In this document: piece after piece, positions 38,387-46,717 of the stretch | Layout: each line of letters begins with the position of its first letter | Numbering within the stretch: the stretch's first letter is position 1 | NCBI RefSeq assembly: GCF_000296505.1 | Contig: NZ_JH815210.1 | Span: 124,001-188,000, forward strand | DNA: 64,000 nucleotides | From: Schaalia turicensis ACS-279-V-Col4 | Lineage (GTDB): Bacteria > Actinomycetota > Actinomycetes > Actinomycetales > Actinomycetaceae | Direction of reading: 5' to 3' | Translations under genes and position numbers: made by a program | The notes under the pieces: generated by a model | Databases searched by the model: none | The model's input: only the letters and a program-made list of their open reading frames with translations | What the model was told of the DNA's origin: nothing

Positions 38387-39789
38387 CGCTGGACTCCCTT
38401 CTCGCGGAGTTGGTCCGCTACCTTCCACGAATATGAGAACAAGGATCCCTTCACAAGAATCACACAATCGTCTTTCAGTTTCGCACAAACAGCCGTGACA
38501 GCCTCATCAACACTACCGACGTGTTCCGCATCGATGGTGTCACCAGCACCCTCGGCGTAATAGGGACCGTCTTGACCCAACAGAATCAGCGACTCGACTC
38601 CGGCATCTTTCGCCATCAGACCAACCTGGCGGTGAATGTCAGCAGACTCGTCGCCGAGTTCAAGCATTTCGGAAAGAACAGCGATCTTCGTATGCCCCTC
38701 ACCGATCGAAGTGAGCGTAGCGAAAGCGGCTCTCATGGAATCGAGGTTCGCATTGTAGGCATCGTCAATCATCGTGACTTTCATACTGTCAATGCTTAAT
38801 TCAACGACATCCATTCGGTGCGGAGACAGCGCCCGAGCCTCGTTGATCGCACGAATCGCTTGATCGAGTTCAAGACCAAGCTGTACCGCGCCAGCGATGG
38901 CGGCCAGTGCGTTCGCCACGTGGTGCACGCCAACGATATTCAGATTCACGAGGCCACGACCACCGGGGGCTTCAAGCGTGAAGTGTGCGTGGCCAAGGTG
39001 GTCAACGTCCACGTCGAGAGCACGGAAATCGGCTCCCTCTTTGCCTGATGGCGAGAACGTCGTAATCGGACCTGTCGACAGTTTCGTCATATTCATGACG
39101 CGCGGATCGTCGTAGTTCAAGACCACCGGAGCACCGGGGCGCGAACCTGTAATCAGCTCCCCCTTCGCCTTTTCAATCCCGTCGACTCCCCCGAAGCCAC
39201 CCAGGTGAGCGTGACCAACCATCAGTTCAATGGCAACATCCGGCGACGCAATATCTGTCAAATACTTGATGTGTCCGATGCCAGACGCACCCATTTCAAG
39301 AACCAGATGGCGGGTTGTTTCATCAGCTTGAAGAACCGTCAGAGGAAGTCCAACCTCGTTGTTGAACGAGAGCTGAGGGGCAACGCTGGGAGCATCAGTA
39401 CTCATAATCTGGAAAAGCAGATCCTTCGTTGTCGTCTTCCCAGCCGAGCCGGTCATCGCGATAACATCCAGCCCAAAACGCTCACGCAAGTCTTCAAGGT
39501 GAGCATGGGCAAGGCGACCCAAAGCGTAGGTCGAATCCTCGACAATAATCTGCGCAATGGACGAGGGAACATCAACGAGGTGTTCAACGATCAGTGCAAC
39601 CGCACCATTGTCAACGGCCTGTTTGACGTAGTCATGCCCGTCGGTGGCCTCGCCGATTCGTGCGACATACGCTGAACCAGCTGACGCCAAGCGCGAATCT
39701 GTAACAACACGGTTCATCACAACCTGACGGTCAGCACCGTTCAGGGTTCCTGCAACTGCTTCAGCAATCCACCCAGCTAACCTGTACAT
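38383..39789 (-). CDS. murF: UDP-N-acetylmuramoyl-tripeptide-D-alanyl-D-alanine ligase
   Basis: About 468 residues. ATP motif MTGSAGKTTTKDLL, EMGASGIGHI, and DDAYNANLDSMRAAF. Adds D-Ala-D-Ala. ATG at 39789 (MYRLAGWIAEAVAG) has AGAGGAAA upstream, against ATG at 39810 which has none. It follows ftsI directly (40-base gap); murE, usually between the two, is missing. One 20-base stretch near 38939 is identical to a stretch of helD. Confidence 0.95.
   Translation of the reverse strand: MYRLAGWIAEAVAGTLNGADRQVVMNRVVTDSRLASAGSAYVARIGEATDGHDYVKQAVDNGAVALIVEHLVDVPSSIAQIIVEDSTYALGRLAHAHLEDLRERFGLDVIAMTGSAGKTTTKDLLFQIMSTDAPSVAPQLSFNNEVGLPLTVLQADETTRHLVLEMGASGIGHIKYLTDIASPDVAIELMVGHAHLGGFGGVDGIEKAKGELITGSRPGAPVVLNYDDPRVMNMTKLSTGPITTFSPSGKEGADFRALDVDVDHLGHAHFTLEAPGGRGLVNLNIVGVHHVANALAAIAGAVQLGLELDQAIRAINEARALSPHRMDVVELSIDSMKVTMIDDAYNANLDSMRAAFATLTSIGEGHTKIAVLSEMLELGDESADIHRQVGLMAKDAGVESLILLGQDGPYYAEGAGDTIDAEHVGSVDEAVTAVCAKLKDDCVILVKGSLFSYSWKVADQLREKGVQR
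38939..38958. repeat. 20-bp stretch shared with helD, centred on ACGAGGCC
   Basis: The plus strand contains CAGATTCACGAGGCCACG preceded by TT, identical to 50149-50168. Here it is antisense to murF (coding Gly-Leu-Val-Asn-Leu); in helD it is sense and in another frame. Chance identity of this length between unrelated genes is unlikely. Confidence 0.7.
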
Positions 39790-39829
39790 GCTATTTCCTC
39801 TACGATTCATACGACTTCACTTCATCGTC

Positions 39830-41590
39830 TCAGTTAGTCGGCGTCGTCGGGAACAGCGTTGCCGGCGTCGTCGAAGCTGGAATACCTAGATTACGCACTG
39901 ACGCTTGCGCGACCTCACCGAACAGTGGCGCCGAGGAATCAGAGGAAATGTAGGCAACTTTAGGATTGTAAAGAACAACAGAGATAGCAAGCCGAGGCGC
40001 TTCAACGGGAAGCAGGCCGGCGGTCGTCGACACAATGCCATGCTGACCGTTGACGACGATATCTGCCGTACCGGTTTTCACACCGACGCGATACCCATCA
40101 ACCTTCGCAGCCCCTGCAGTACCCAGATGATCTTCAACGACGGACTCCATCATCAGCATCAGATTCTGCGCCGTATCAGCTTTCATGGCCTGCGTTGGCT
40201 TGGGCTCTTCGGGGGTTTCAACGGTCCCGTCAGCGTTCGTCCACGACTTGACCAATCGGGGAGGAATGTGGACTCCACCGTTCGCGATTGTGGCCATGAA
40301 CGAGGTCTCTTGGAGCGGTGAAACCGAATAGGACTGGCCGAACATCGACACATACTGATCACGGCCCGCCCACTCGCTTGGAGGACGAAGAATACCTGTC
40401 GTTTCGCCAGCAAGCTCCACGCCCGTCAGGTCACCAAAGCCAACGGCTTTCATCATGTCGTAGCGCTGTTCATTCGACAGAGTCTGACCAACCAGAACGG
40501 TGCCAGTATTCGACGATTCAGCCAAAATACCCGTCGCAGTGAGAGTTTCACCATCGTGCTCGTGGAAGTCTGTAATCGGACCACCCGCATCGGGAAGATC
40601 CAAAGAATAGGGCACATTAAAGACCGACGTGGGAGTGATCGTCCCCGCATCCAACGCGGCCGCGAACGTCACCACCTTGCCCACCGAACCAGGTTCGACC
40701 GTATACTGCACCGAAGCCACAGGCTGAGGATTCGCGTTATCTGGGATAGTCGACTCAGAGTCCGCCATCACCAAAATTTCACCGGTCGTCACATCTTCAA
40801 CGACAACGGTGCCCCATTCGGCCTTGTGATGCTCCACGCGAGCATCCAGCATGTCCTGAACAAGATGCTGCAAGTCAGCATGCAACGTCAGTTGCAGGGA
40901 ACCACCGTCAACAGGCTCAACCGTTGTCTTCTTCGCGCCAGGAATAATCGCACCATTCGGAGCAATCTCATACTGCTGCGAGCCAGGCGTGCCCGTCAGC
41001 AACGTATTGAACTGCGATTCCATGCCCGACGAGCCAACGCCTTCAGCATTGACCGTACCAATCACCGGAGCAGCAACATTCCCATTGGGGAACGTCCGTT
41101 CGTAGGTGGCTTCCCACTCAATGCCGTAAATATCCAGAGCACGAATCTCTCGATACGTCACCGCATCAACATTGCGCTTCACATACGTGTAGGTCGAGTC
41201 ACCCAAAAACAAGCCGCCAAGCTCAGCTTCACTCATGTGCAGAAGCGGAGCCAGCTGGCGGGCGGCCTCGACCGGGCCTCGTCCCACAACCTTCGTCTTT
41301 TCAACCCCGTTTTCCTTCGTCGTTTCTGAGTGAACATAAGAACGCAAGTTGATCTGATTAACGGCAATGTCGTAGGTCAGAATCGAGTCCGCGAGGATCG
41401 TGCCCGTCGCGTCGGTAATTGAGCCTCGTTTAGCGGCAATGCCCGTCTGCGACGTACGAACGGCCTCGCCTTCGGTTGCAAGCATGGGCGCCTTGATGAT
41501 CTGTAAATCGACTAAGCGGATCGCACAGGCCATCAGGCCGAAGAAGAAAATGATGAGGATGGCAAGAGATCGCCCAAAACGCTGAGTCAT
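39830..41590 (-). CDS. ftsI: Septal penicillin-binding protein (class B PBP, FtsI)
   Basis: 586 residues. One N-terminal membrane helix (LAILIIFFFGLMACAIRL), a pedestal domain, then the transpeptidase with SxxK as SVGK in VEPGSVGKVVTF, SSN in LAESSNTGT and KTG in VGVKTGTAD. Crosslinks septal peptidoglycan with FtsW. ATG at 41590 follows AGGAGATCGT. Ends with a short Pro/Thr tail (TPATLFPTTPTN). Confidence 0.95.
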   Translation of the reverse strand: MTQRFGRSLAILIIFFFGLMACAIRLVDLQIIKAPMLATEGEAVRTSQTGIAAKRGSITDATGTILADSILTYDIAVNQINLRSYVHSETTKENGVEKTKVVGRGPVEAARQLAPLLHMSEAELGGLFLGDSTYTYVKRNVDAVTYREIRALDIYGIEWEATYERTFPNGNVAAPVIGTVNAEGVGSSGMESQFNTLLTGTPGSQQYEIAPNGAIIPGAKKTTVEPVDGGSLQLTLHADLQHLVQDMLDARVEHHKAEWGTVVVEDVTTGEILVMADSESTIPDNANPQPVASVQYTVEPGSVGKVVTFAAALDAGTITPTSVFNVPYSLDLPDAGGPITDFHEHDGETLTATGILAESSNTGTVLVGQTLSNEQRYDMMKAVGFGDLTGVELAGETTGILRPPSEWAGRDQYVSMFGQSYSVSPLQETSFMATIANGGVHIPPRLVKSWTNADGTVETPEEPKPTQAMKADTAQNLMLMMESVVEDHLGTAGAAKVDGYRVGVKTGTADIVVNGQHGIVSTTAGLLPVEAPRLAISVVLYNPKVAYISSDSSAPLFGEVAQASVRNLGIPASTTPATLFPTTPTN

Positions 41591-41601
41591 ACGATCTCCT
41601 G

Positions 41602-41997
41602 TCAGTGTCCGGCCGTTCCGCCTTCAATGGTGCCAGCTCCAAGATTAATGAAGCCAGTCCGACCACCTTTCACCATTCCCTGAGCGGTGGCAGCTTTCTC
41701 AAGTTCGGAAGCCGATGCTGCCTTTTCAATTTGGGCTTGCATCGACCACGCCTGAGCTTCAAGCTCATTCAGCTCAATCTGCTGAGTACGGATTTCGAAC
41801 GCCGTTTGAGCCATGCGAGTGTGAAGAACCATCGAAGCAAGAACCGTCGCAATGATCACGACGATAGAGACGATTCCCAACATCAGAAGCGAGCGGGTGG
41901 GCTTGCTCCCCTCGACAACTCGGAACTCCCTTCTTAGTTCAAACTCGTGACGTTCCGGACGGGAAACCGGGCGCCGGGAAGCTGCAGCACTGCTCAT
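41602..41997 (-). CDS. ftsL: FtsL-like divisome protein
   Basis: 131 residues. A basic cytoplasmic N terminus, one membrane helix (LLMLGIVSIVVIIATVLASMVL, in two halves around residue 45) and an extracellular coiled coil (IRTQQIELNELEAQAWSMQAQIEKA). Identified by topology and position between rsmH and ftsI rather than by sequence, as usual for FtsL. ATG at 41997 overlaps the rsmH stop (ATGA). Confidence 0.8.
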   Translation of the reverse strand: MSSAAASRRPVSRPERHEFELRREFRVVEGSKPTRSLLMLGIVSIVVIIATVLASMVLHTRMAQTAFEIRTQQIELNELEAQAWSMQAQIEKAASASELEKAATAQGMVKGGRTGFINLGAGTIEGGTAGH

Positions 41998-42974
41998 GAG
42001 AGTTCCTTCCATTCACGAACAAGCTGGGCGCCACGCAGACGCACAGATGCGGATCGAGGGTTATGTGCGCGTTCGGCTTCATCAGCTTGGTGCACTTTGC
42101 GAGTGAGGAGTTCGACGCTCGGTGCCATCGAATCTGGAATAACTGGAAGACCTTGGGGAACATCCACCGTAGACGCACGTCGGAACAGGTCCTTGACGAT
42201 GCGGTCTTCAAGCGACTGGTAGGACTCAACAACCAAACGGCCACCGATGCGCAGGCTGGCAAAGCACGCAGGCAAAGCACGTTCGAGAATATTGAGTTCG
42301 TCGTTCACTGCGATGCGAAGGGCCTGGAAAGTGCGCTTCGAAGGGTTTCCGCCCGTACGACGCGCAGCAGCAGGAATGGATGCGCGAACGATGTCAGCAA
42401 GCTGCCCCGTGCGGGTCAGAGGTTGCGTTTCACGCGTTTCCACGATGCGACGCGCAATTCGAGAGGCAAAGCGTTCTTCACCGTATACGCGCAAGATCTG
42501 TGCGATCTCTTGAGCAGTTGCACTGACCAGAAGTTCGGCAGCGCTCTGCCCCCTAGTCGGATCCATTCGCATATCGAGCGGAGCGTCAGCAGAGTAGGAG
42601 AAACCACGTTCCGCTTCGTCGAGCTGAAAGCTGGAAACCCCTAGGTCCATCAGGATCGCATCAGCTTTTCCTGCCGGAGCATATGTCGCAACGACCTCGT
42701 CGACGTGGTCGTAGGTCGTGTGAACCGCGGTGAAACGATCTGCGAACGGCGCAAGACGCTCGGAAGCAAGCGAAATTGCTTGAGGATCACGATCGATACC
42801 GATCAGGTGAATGTTCGGGAATCGCTTGAGGGCAGCTTCGGAGTGACCTCCCATTCCCAGGGTGCAATCAACGAGAACAGCACCATCGTCAGTGAGGGCA
42901 GGAGACATCATGCCCATGCATTCGTCCAGGAGGACGGGAATATGACGCTCGGACGTTTGCTTGGTGAGCTCCAT
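41994..42974 (-). CDS. rsmH: 16S rRNA (cytosine1402-N4)-methyltransferase
   Basis: 326 residues. HIPVLLDECM at the start, SAM motif VDCTLGMGGHSEAAL, MDLGVSSFQLDEAERGFSY and RTFQALRIAVNDEL, all RsmH/MraW marks. ATG at 42974 follows AAAGGGGG by five bases; the open frame to 43196 is not coding. Second gene of the mra cluster. Confidence 0.96.
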   Translation of the reverse strand: MELTKQTSERHIPVLLDECMGMMSPALTDDGAVLVDCTLGMGGHSEAALKRFPNIHLIGIDRDPQAISLASERLAPFADRFTAVHTTYDHVDEVVATYAPAGKADAILMDLGVSSFQLDEAERGFSYSADAPLDMRMDPTRGQSAAELLVSATAQEIAQILRVYGEERFASRIARRIVETRETQPLTRTGQLADIVRASIPAAARRTGGNPSKRTFQALRIAVNDELNILERALPACFASLRIGGRLVVESYQSLEDRIVKDLFRRASTVDVPQGLPVIPDSMAPSVELLTRKVHQADEAERAHNPRSASVRLRGAQLVREWKELS

Positions 42975-43089
42975 GTCGCCCCCTTTCCTGCAGATGATGT
43001 GAGTGCTTTTCATCCCTCTTGGTCCCCCACCGATCTCCGACATCGGGGAAGTGAAGTCGGGGCCTCGGGTGGAGACCAAAAGGGACGAA

Positions 43090-43521
43090 CTAGAACATTC
43101 CTGGGAAGATCTCTTCGTTCGTATCCGAGAACGCGTCGTCTTCGACGGTGAGGACTTCCTCCCACGCTTCGGAATTCCAGATTTCAGCGTGATCACCTAC
43201 ACCGATGACGGTGAGCTGACGGCCGAGTCCGGCGTAGCTACGCAGTTCTGCAGGGAGGGATATACGACCCTGTCGATCTGGAGCTTCTTGGAACGCACTC
43301 GCCATAAAAACGCGTCGCCAGTTTCGAACCTGCTTCGACGAGGTCGGCGCAGAAATGATCGACTGCGCGCGCTCATTGAAGGTTTCAACCGGGTAGACGT
43401 AAATGCAACGGTCCTGTCCCTTTGTGAGAACAAGTTGCTCACCCATGTCTTCACGGATTTTTGCAGGCAGAAAAACACGTCCCTTGTCGTCGAGTTTCGG
43501 CTCGAACGTACCAGTGAACAT
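43090..43521 (-). CDS. mraZ: Transcriptional regulator MraZ
   Basis: 143 residues with two AbrB-like half motifs (LDDKGRVFLPAKIRED and PDRQGRISLPAELRSYAG). MraZ binds repeated GTGGG-type boxes in its own promoter and represses the division cluster in E. coli. Such boxes lie 21-46 bases upstream of the start here. First gene of the cluster; 115 bases before rsmH. Confidence 0.95.
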   Translation of the reverse strand: MFTGTFEPKLDDKGRVFLPAKIREDMGEQLVLTKGQDRCIYVYPVETFNERAQSIISAPTSSKQVRNWRRVFMASAFQEAPDRQGRISLPAELRSYAGLGRQLTVIGVGDHAEIWNSEAWEEVLTVEDDAFSDTNEEIFPGMF

Positions 43522-43541
43522 GTCTCACCACCTTTCCTTGG

Positions 43542-43567
43542 TTCCCACTTCCACCACTTTACCCCAC
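43542..43567 (-). promoter_or_regulatory. MraZ operator: three GTGG boxes
   Basis: On the minus strand GTGGGG, GTGGTGG and GTGGGAA start 10 and 9 bases apart (43567, 43557, 43548), the spacing and sequence of MraZ boxes. They lie immediately upstream of mraZ. Confidence 0.75.
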
Positions 43568-43651
43568 ACCTATTACTTTTAGTACCATTTAGAGGCAGCT
43601 TCGAACACTTTCTCTTCTTAAAAAGTCTGATTTTCTGCGAGAAAATATCTA

Positions 43652-43667
43652 GTGGTGAAAAGTGGGG
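43652..43667 (+). promoter_or_regulatory. Second, oppositely oriented pair of MraZ-like boxes
   Basis: GTGGTG (43652-43657) and GTGGGG (43662-43667) are repeated with an exact 10-base period on the plus strand, about 85 bases from the mraZ operator and pointing away from it. Next to it ATTTTCT/AGAAAAT (43630-43646) forms an inverted repeat with a three-base loop. Confidence 0.5.
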
Positions 43668-43824
43668 CACATTTTTAGTTCTAGCCGATTATTCCTGCAC
43701 GAGCCCCTCTCCGCCCGCTACTCCTGCATCTGAGAGTGAGAGGACGAGGCCTGCCACATCACAAGCTCCTCGGCTAGAAAAGGCAGGATCCTCATCCCCA
43801 ATCGCACCACCACATCACCCACCG

Positions 43825-43981
43825 CACCCAACGCGACAAAACCGAGCTTTTAGACCCACATCCGTCGCACCAAGTGCAGTCGGGAACAAAAAACCAACCC
43901 ACACACGGCACCAACTACACCCAACGCGACAAATCCAAGCTTTTAGACCCACATCCGTCGCACCAAGTGCACCCGGGAACA
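43825..43981. repeat. Two tandem copies of a 64-bp repeat, 93-bp period
   Basis: Copies at about 43825-43888 and 43918-43981 differ at only a few bases and share CGAC-AAA, GCTTTTAGACCCACATCC and GTCGCACCAAGTGCA. They are separated by 29 unique bases. On the minus strand an open frame reads through both with a repeated ALGATDVGLKA, but I do not think it is a gene. The region 43568-44036 contains no other supported gene; it also holds a 9-bp inverted repeat TCTAGCCGA (43680-43688)/TCGGCTAGA (43770-43778). Confidence 0.85.
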
Positions 43982-44036
43982 GAAAAGACTCAGCCAGGCA
44001 CCGACATCTAGAAGACACGAAGAGATGACACAACAG

Positions 44037-44067
44037 AAAAGCCCATGACCGTAGGACATGGGCTTTT
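44037..44067 (-). terminator. Rho-independent terminator after the DUF3040 gene
   Basis: AAAAGCCCATG (44037-44047) and CATGGGCTTTT (44057-44067) form an 11-bp stem with a 9-base loop; on the minus strand it ends in TTTT. It lies 37 bases after the DUF3040 stop and would also work on the plus strand. Confidence 0.85.
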
Positions 44068-44104
44068 CTTTACGTTTTTCGAGGCGAGGTGGAAGACGAT
44101 CTCT

Positions 44105-44503
44105 TTAAAAATCGCGACGACGCTTTCGTTCTTCCCACCGCTGTTCTTGGTCCTCGATAAAACGCGACCACGAACCGAGGTTTCGTCGCTGTTCTTCAGG
44201 TGTAAGCGGAGCGGCTTTCTTTTCGGGCGAAGAGATCGCATACCAGACGCCACCAACCATGATGGCAAAACCGATCACGCCCATCACGATGGAAATACCT
44301 GAGTATCCAAGGGAAACTGCGCCAACCAGGACACTCAGACCTGCGATAAAAACGAAAATTCCAAGAGCGATGCGTCGGATTGAAAGCCGCAAAGCTGGAG
44401 CTTCTTCTTCCTGCTCCATTTGACGGGCAAGACGTGGCTCGTCACGACGGAACTCCTGTTCCATCTCTTCTAGTACTTGTTTTTCATAGTCAGATAGAGC
44501 CAC
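44105..44503 (-). CDS. DUF3040 membrane protein
   Basis: 132 residues. N-terminal LSDYEKQVLEEMEQEFRRDEP is the DUF3040 hallmark; two membrane helices (IALGIFVFIAGLSVLVGAV and GISIVMGVIGFAIMVGGVWY) and a charged C-terminal tail follow. Actinobacteria-specific, regularly upstream of mraZ; function unknown. GTG start at 44503 follows AAGGA by seven bases. Reads in the same direction as the division cluster but ends in its own terminator. Confidence 0.88.
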   Translation of the reverse strand: MALSDYEKQVLEEMEQEFRRDEPRLARQMEQEEEAPALRLSIRRIALGIFVFIAGLSVLVGAVSLGYSGISIVMGVIGFAIMVGGVWYAISSPEKKAAPLTPEEQRRNLGSWSRFIEDQEQRWEERKRRRDF

Positions 44504-44538
44504 GACGCATCCTTTTCCGCTATCCGTTAGTGACGAGT

Positions 44539-45789
44539 CTAACGGGTTGGGGGCGCAGATTGCGATTCGTGCCCGCTGACCTGCGGTAACAAAGTTGCTG
44601 GCCGTAGAGCATCCCTGCCAAATTTCCCCTGAATCTGGTCCATTGCTCGCTCCGAAGCCAACGGTTTTCCATCATCGTCAAGAGCTATCGCAACGCCAGC
44701 CGATCGCGGTTGAAGGACTTCAACCTTCACGCCCGCCAAACGAATCCCAGATGCCGGCATCACCTCTTTTGCGAAGAGCTCGCTTGCAGCCGCGTAGATT
44801 TGTCGTCCCACATCTGTCGGAGCGTGTAGCTTCACAGATCGAGCGATCGTGTGGAACGAGGCGTCCCTCAGTTTCAGCCCGATCCCCCATGCGACCATGT
44901 CGGCTCTGCGCAAACGCGCCGCACATTCGTGAGACGCCTGTAGCAGGAAGGCCTCCAGCTCACTCCTATCGTGAATATCAGACTCAAACGTTCGTTCGGT
45001 ACTCATGGACTTTACTTCGCGACCACCGCGAACGGGACGCGGGTCGATGCCCCAGGCAAGATTGTGCAGGTGGCGCGCGCTTGCAAGGCCCACAAGTCGC
45101 GTCAGGAACGTCATGTCCAGGTTCGCGAGATCACCGATTGTGTCAACGCCAGCGAGAGCAAGCCTCTCCCCCGTTTTTCCGCCCACTCCCCAGAGTGCTC
45201 CAACGGGGAGCCCGTGCAGGAATGGGATCGTTTGATCGCGAGGAATCAGCAGTAGCCCGTCAGGTTTTGCGTTTGACGAGGCAATTTTTGCCACCGACTT
45301 TGTGGCTGCGATTCCAACCGATGCGGGTAAACCGACTTCGGCATGGATGCGGGATCGAATCAGATTTCCAATTTCGGTTGGTGACCCGAGGCGCCGACGC
45401 GACCCTGACACATCAAGGAATGCCTCATCAATACTCACTTGCTGTAAGACGGGAGTGATTTCCGACAGGATCGCCATCACTTTGTGTGAGTATTCGGAAT
45501 ACACGCCCCTACCAGAGAACACAAAAGTCGCTTCCGGGCACAGCGCATGTGCGCGAGCACTCGGCATTCCGGCTCGCACACCGCGAGCGCGGACCTCGTA
45601 CGTGGCGCTGGTGACGACCCCTCGTCCGCCGAGATGCCCGACGATGATTGGTCGGCCTCGTAAATCTGGATTTTCCGCGATCTCTACTTGGGCGAAAAAC
45701 GAGTCCATGTCGACGTGCAGGATGGGAGTCTGGGAATCGTCGTCACCCCAGAACTTTCGGGCACGCCCGTCACGGGGAGCGTTCGACAT
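44539..45789 (-). CDS. dinB: DNA polymerase IV (Y-family)
   Basis: About 416 residues. ILHVDMDSFFAQVE gives the first catalytic Asp; VSIDEAFLDVSGS the second Asp-Glu pair. TYEVRARGVRAGMPS, the fingers, and a little-finger domain are present. Translesion polymerase. ATG at 45789 follows AAGGAGGAGC; the frame starts earlier at 45834 without support. No LexA box is visible upstream. A copy of GGCCTCGT lies in it at 45654. Confidence 0.93.
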   Translation of the reverse strand: MSNAPRDGRARKFWGDDDSQTPILHVDMDSFFAQVEIAENPDLRGRPIIVGHLGGRGVVTSATYEVRARGVRAGMPSARAHALCPEATFVFSGRGVYSEYSHKVMAILSEITPVLQQVSIDEAFLDVSGSRRRLGSPTEIGNLIRSRIHAEVGLPASVGIAATKSVAKIASSNAKPDGLLLIPRDQTIPFLHGLPVGALWGVGGKTGERLALAGVDTIGDLANLDMTFLTRLVGLASARHLHNLAWGIDPRPVRGGREVKSMSTERTFESDIHDRSELEAFLLQASHECAARLRRADMVAWGIGLKLRDASFHTIARSVKLHAPTDVGRQIYAAASELFAKEVMPASGIRLAGVKVEVLQPRSAGVAIALDDDGKPLASERAMDQIQGKFGRDALRPATLLPQVSGHESQSAPPTR

Positions 45790-45838
45790 TGCTCCTCCTT
45801 CAGTGCGAGCGCGGTCGACTCTGCTTTCGTTCACTGAC

Positions 45839-45844
45839 TACAGT
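45839..45844 (+). promoter_or_regulatory. -10 box of a probable leaderless transcript
   Basis: TACAGT ends seven bases before the GTG at 45852, which has no Shine-Dalgarno; TCGACT at 45815-45820 is a weak -35 with 18-base spacing. Confidence 0.5.
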
Positions 45845-45851
45845 GTGACGC

Positions 45852-46679
45852 GTGAGCCGAAAAACTGCGCGCGGAAGCGAATTCTTTGAGATCCCCTCTG
45901 GGAAGGTTGAGATCCGTTGGGATGGTGCGCTTGCGACGCTGTATTTGAACGGTATCGAGTCATCGTGCACGAATGTGGACGATCCGACCAGCCTCGAGTT
46001 TGAGTATATGCAGCATGCGACGTGCGCTCTCGATTGCGTGATTGACGAGGCCGCCCCAGTCCGCGCGCTCCACCTTGGTGGCGCGGGATGCACTCTGCCA
46101 CTCGCCTGGTCTTACCTTCGTCCAAAGTCGAAGCAGACCGCTGTCGAGATCGATCCGGATCTTCCCGATTTGGCGCGACGTGTGTTTGATCTGCCGAAAT
46201 CTCCGGCACTATCGATACGTATTGGAGACGGGCGGGAAGTGATGAGCTCGTTCCGCGATTCCACATTCAACGTCATCGTGCGCGACACCTTCGCTAACGG
46301 CCAGGTTCCAGCGCATCTTGCGACTCTCGAGTGCGCGAAGATTGCGCGGGAAAAGTTGAAGGACGGCGGACTCTATATCCTCAACAGCGCTCACGGTGGC
46401 GACAGTGATGCTCGCGCTGAGATTGCCGCTATTTCCGAGGTTTTCGGCCAGGTGATGAGCATCCAGGATCCGAAGGTGGGGCGAAGCGGTAGGCGTGGCA
46501 ACATTATCGTCATCGGGTATGTCGGAGCTGACTATCCGGTTGAAGACCTTGACCGCGCACTGAGGCGCCTTCCTCTACCCGCTCGGGTGACGCACGGTGC
46601 GAATCTGACGAAGTGGCGTGCAGGCACACCCGCACTGCGCGACGCCGACATCGGATATAAGGAAACTGGCGCGAGCTGA
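45852..46679 (+). CDS. Spermidine synthase-like SAM-dependent protein
   Basis: 275 residues. A Rossmann fold with ALHLGGAGCTLPLAW (SAM-binding loop), TAVEIDPDLPDLARRVF and IGDGREVM and FNVIVRDTF in the order of the SpeE family. The polyamine-binding Asp of true spermidine synthases is replaced in the region IVRDTFANG, so aminopropyl transfer is not assured. Actinobacteria commonly carry such proteins without speD, which is also absent here. Starts with GTG, probably leaderless. Convergent with the PAC2 gene. Confidence 0.78.
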   Translation: MSRKTARGSEFFEIPSGKVEIRWDGALATLYLNGIESSCTNVDDPTSLEFEYMQHATCALDCVIDEAAPVRALHLGGAGCTLPLAWSYLRPKSKQTAVEIDPDLPDLARRVFDLPKSPALSIRIGDGREVMSSFRDSTFNVIVRDTFANGQVPAHLATLECAKIAREKLKDGGLYILNSAHGGDSDARAEIAAISEVFGQVMSIQDPKVGRSGRRGNIIVIGYVGADYPVEDLDRALRRLPLPARVTHGANLTKWRAGTPALRDADIGYKETGAS

Positions 46680-46717
46680 AGCCGAAAAGACACTCAAACG
46701 TGGAGTAAAGGCCTGAT

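Noticed and set aside
43825..43981. CRISPR-like repeat-spacer-repeat
   Set aside because: Only two units, 64-bp repeats are too long, the copies differ, and there are no cas genes.
43003..44028. A 341-codon plus-strand frame across mraZ and the repeat region
   Set aside because: Antisense to mraZ and rich in low-complexity Pro/Ser/His; no start signal.
43815..44033. A 72-codon minus-strand frame with a repeated ALGATDVGLKA
   Set aside because: Its repeat simply mirrors the tandem DNA repeat; no ribosome site and no hydrophobic or catalytic logic.
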